Shown here one piece after another: positions 62,134 to 64,000 of a DNA stretch of 64,000 nucleotides. The DNA is from an uncultured Eubacterium sp. GTDB lineage: Bacteria; Bacillota; Clostridia; Lachnospirales; Lachnospiraceae. A model generated the notes under the pieces. The model searched no databases, was not told where the DNA came from, and was given only the letters and a program-made list of their open reading frames with translations. A program made the position numbers and the translations under genes. Each line of letters starts with the position of its first letter. Positions within the stretch are counted from its first letter, which is position 1. The DNA lies in the NCBI GenBank assembly GCA_945939115.1, contig CAMEVC010000010.1:1-64000 (forward strand). The letters run 5' to 3'.

Positions 62134-64000
62134 ATGGTTGAAGAAACTGGTTCAGATAAGTTTAATAATAATTCTGAAGTGAGAAATTATGATATTATTA
62201 CAGGCCTTCCTTTGAGAAGAACTTTCTGGGATATTGCAGACAGGGTTCTTATGCAGGATGAAAGAACATATTGCATGCTTGCTATAGATGTGGAGAATTT
62301 CCATTTTATCAATAAGTGGTTTGGACGAAACACAGGTGATGAGTTGCTTGTTCTGATAGGAGAATACCTTAAGAGGGCAGACAGCCAATGGAAAACTATA
62401 TCCGGTTACATCGGAGGAGACAATTTCTGTGTTGTTTTTCCGGAGAATGATGAACTGCTTGAGAGAATACAGAAGGATTTAAGTGAGACAGTATTCAGAT
62501 TTAAGGGCAGCGGAAGCTTCCGAACAATATTCAGTGCCTATAAGACGAAGGATAAGAATATAACTGCAGGTGATATGTGTGACTATACTAATATTGCACT
62601 TCACGCCATAAAGAACAGACCGGATGTGACATTCTGCTGGTATTCTCCTGAAATGGAGAGTGAGCTTGAAGAAGAGTCAGAGCTTATGCCTCTTATATGT
62701 GAGGGTATGGAGAATGATGAATTTACATTCTATCTCCAGCCGAAGTGTGAGATTCAGAGCGGCAAGGTGGTAGGAGCAGAGGCACTCGTCAGATGGACAA
62801 GCAAAAAAAGGGGGAAGGTTTCTCCGGGAGTATTTATCCCTGTCCTCGAGAAGAATGGATATATTAATCAGCTTGATAAGTATATATGGGAGAAAGTGTG
62901 TCAGACTATAAGAAAGTGGATGAATCAGGGAAGGACTATTCTTCCCGTTTCAGTCAATGTATCCCGGGCAGATATATATTCCATGGATGTTGTAAGGATT
63001 TTCAAAGACCTTATAAGCCAGTATAATATTCCGCCGTATGCAGTGGAAATTGAGATTACTGAGAGCGCTTATGTCGAGAATGGAACAATAATTAAAGAGA
63101 CTGAGGAGGCCTTCAAGGAGGCGGGCTTCAGGATTCTTATTGATGATTTTGGAAGCGGTTATTCTTCTCTTAATATGTTAAAGGATGTTGATGCGGATGT
63201 CCTTAAACTGGACATGAAGTTTCTTGATTTAACGCCAAAGAATAACGAAAAGGGTGTCAGTATTATCACCGCTGTACTTGACATGGCAAGGGAACTTGAT
63301 ATACCAACAATTGCGGAGGGCCTTGAGAATGAGGAGCAGCTTAAACTGCTGGATATGCTTGGGTGTGAATATGCGCAGGGATACTATTTTTATAAACCAA
63401 TGCCTATAAGTGAGTATGAGAAGCTTCTTGATGACAGTAGCAAATGCATGGATATGTCTGGAATATCCCGCAGAAGACGCAATGATACATCATATCTTCA
63501 GGAGATTAAGGAATATTTCTGGAAGCTTGCCGATGTCAATGTGATTACAGGAGACTATCATTTTATCAGAAGAGTGAATGAGCCGGAGTATATTGTGAAG
63601 CCAAGACCATCCACAATAAGTGAATATGCGGACAGATATATTGCCAACAGAATTATTCACCCTGATGATGCACATATATATAGAGATGCCATTAATCTTG
63701 AGAGAATCAGAAATCAGGTCAAGAATGGCAGAAGCAGAGAAAGACATCAGATAAGATATCTGGTTGATGGCAGATACAAATGGTACACATTTGAAATAAC
63801 TAAACCGGAAACTTACTCAGAGGATAATCCGAGGGTGCTCTTTTCATGGAAAGAGGCTGATTATATGGCTGGTTCAAGGCAGGATACACTTGATATTGTG
63901 TATAATACCTTTTTAAAGGTGTTAAAGCTTAATCTGAATGATGCCACATATGAAGTAATCAAGCCGCTGGATAAAGATGAGATTAATGGATTGCAGCTTC
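62134..64000 (+). CDS. GGDEF-EAL protein with degenerate GGDEF, C-terminus outside window
   Basis: The open frame runs from ATG 62134 (AAAGGAGG upstream) past the window end (at least 622 residues). A GGDEF-like domain occupies about 15-175, but the active-site motif is G94-G-D-N-F98: Asn replaces the conserved Glu, so cyclase activity is doubtful. An EAL domain follows (about 190-425) with E216AL in [40 protein letters not shown] and IAEGLE, all consistent with an active c-di-GMP phosphodiesterase. After the EAL domain comes a PAS-like region (about 455-570) with [13 protein letters not shown]. No TM was seen in the visible part. Confidence 0.88.
   Translation, partial: MVEETGSDKFNNNSEVRNYDIITGLPLRRTFWDIADRVLMQDERTYCMLAIDVENFHFINKWFGRNTGDELLVLIGEYLKRADSQWKTISGYIGGDNFCVVFPENDELLERIQKDLSETVFRFKGSGSFRTIFSAYKTKDKNITAGDMCDYTNIALHAIKNRPDVTFCWYSPEMESELEEESELMPLICEGMENDEFTFYLQPKCEIQSGKVVGAEALVRWTSKKRGKVSPGVFIPVLEKNGYINQLDKYIWEKVCQTIRKWMNQGRTILPVSVNVSRADIYSMDVVRIFKDLISQYNIPPYAVEIEITESAYVENGTIIKETEEAFKEAGFRILIDDFGSGYSSLNMLKDVDADVLKLDMKFLDLTPKNNEKGVSIITAVLDMARELDIPTIAEGLENEEQLKLLDMLGCEYAQGYYFYKPMPISEYEKLLDDSSKCMDMSGISRRRRNDTSYLQEIKEYFWKLADVNVITGDYHFIRRVNEPEYIVKPRPSTISEYADRYIANRIIHPDDAHIYRDAINLERIRNQVKNGRSRERHQIRYLVDGRYKWYTFEITKPETYSEDNPRVLFSWKEADYMAGSRQDTLDIVYNTFLKVLKLNLNDATYEVIKPLDKDEINGLQL

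Noticed and set aside
1..64000. tRNA or rRNA genes, insertion sequences with inverted termini
   Set aside because: None could be recognised by reading; Rpn-type genes have no visible terminal repeats.

Overview
This window reads as low-GC Firmicutes DNA, most likely from a pectin-degrading gut Lachnospiraceae related to Lachnospira (Eubacterium) eligens. The reasons are AT-rich intergenic DNA, strong AGGAG ribosome-binding sites, DUF4317/DUF5662/DUF4012 proteins, Rpn-family nuclease relatives and two very large cell-wall-anchored PL9-type pectate lyases. The first 8.5 kb look like the maintenance region of a large secondary replicon (megaplasmid or chromid): a candidate initiator, seven iterons, a second winged-helix-like protein, parAB, six copies of a 13-bp palindrome upstream of parA, and one near-canonical bacterial parS site. 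The species and replicon type are inferences.

Layout. 0.1-1.5 kb: a hotdog thioesterase and a tyrosine recombinase that has lost several catalytic residues. 1.65-8.5 kb: replication and partition. 8.6-11.9 kb: acyl-ACP thioesterase, a small helical protein, a MATE exporter and an L-serine dehydratase beta subunit without its alpha partner. 11.99-12.29 kb: a promoter with a phased TGACA array, then a short structured transcript ending in a terminator. 12.4-18.1 kb: DUF4317-DUF5662, a chemoreceptor and a Ktr-type K+ uptake pair. 18.1-20.2 kb: XRE-type and TetR regulators on the minus strand. 20.4-26.1 kb: a lipid cluster (two PlsC-like acyltransferases, acyl-activating ligase, ACP, patatin, iron-sulfur flavoprotein-like reductase, SGNH hydrolase) behind a promoter whose -10 lies in a perfect inverted repeat, probably the TetR operator.

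26.1-30.3 kb carries the start of an exopolysaccharide locus (CpsB/C/D and the initiating sugar transferase). Then come Rpn-type genes and remnants (30.3-31.8 kb) and the two pectate lyases (32.4-42.2 kb). The first lyase contains a nearly identical tandem duplication. 42.3-48.9 kb holds a DUF4012 membrane protein, ABC-F ATPase, aromatic amino-acid-type permease, metallophosphoesterase and an internally deleted Rpn gene. 49.1-53.4 kb is a four-gene redox complex operon resembling hydrogen-cyanide-synthase/opine/hydroxyproline dehydrogenases, followed by an AraC regulator. 53.5-59.0 kb: adenosine deaminase, a FabD-like malonyltransferase, a phosphodiester glycosidase, an anchored protein and a PTS IIC-like protein. 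A NiCo (czcD) riboswitch at 59.1 kb controls a CDF metal exporter. The window ends with a P-II fragment, glycerol kinase and a degenerate-GGDEF/EAL protein cut by the window edge.

Together the genes describe a pectin-eating anaerobe whose surface (EPS, sortase-anchored lyases, membrane lipids), metal, K+ and redox functions are partly encoded on a replicon with its own segregation system. No rRNA, tRNA or CRISPR array was seen.
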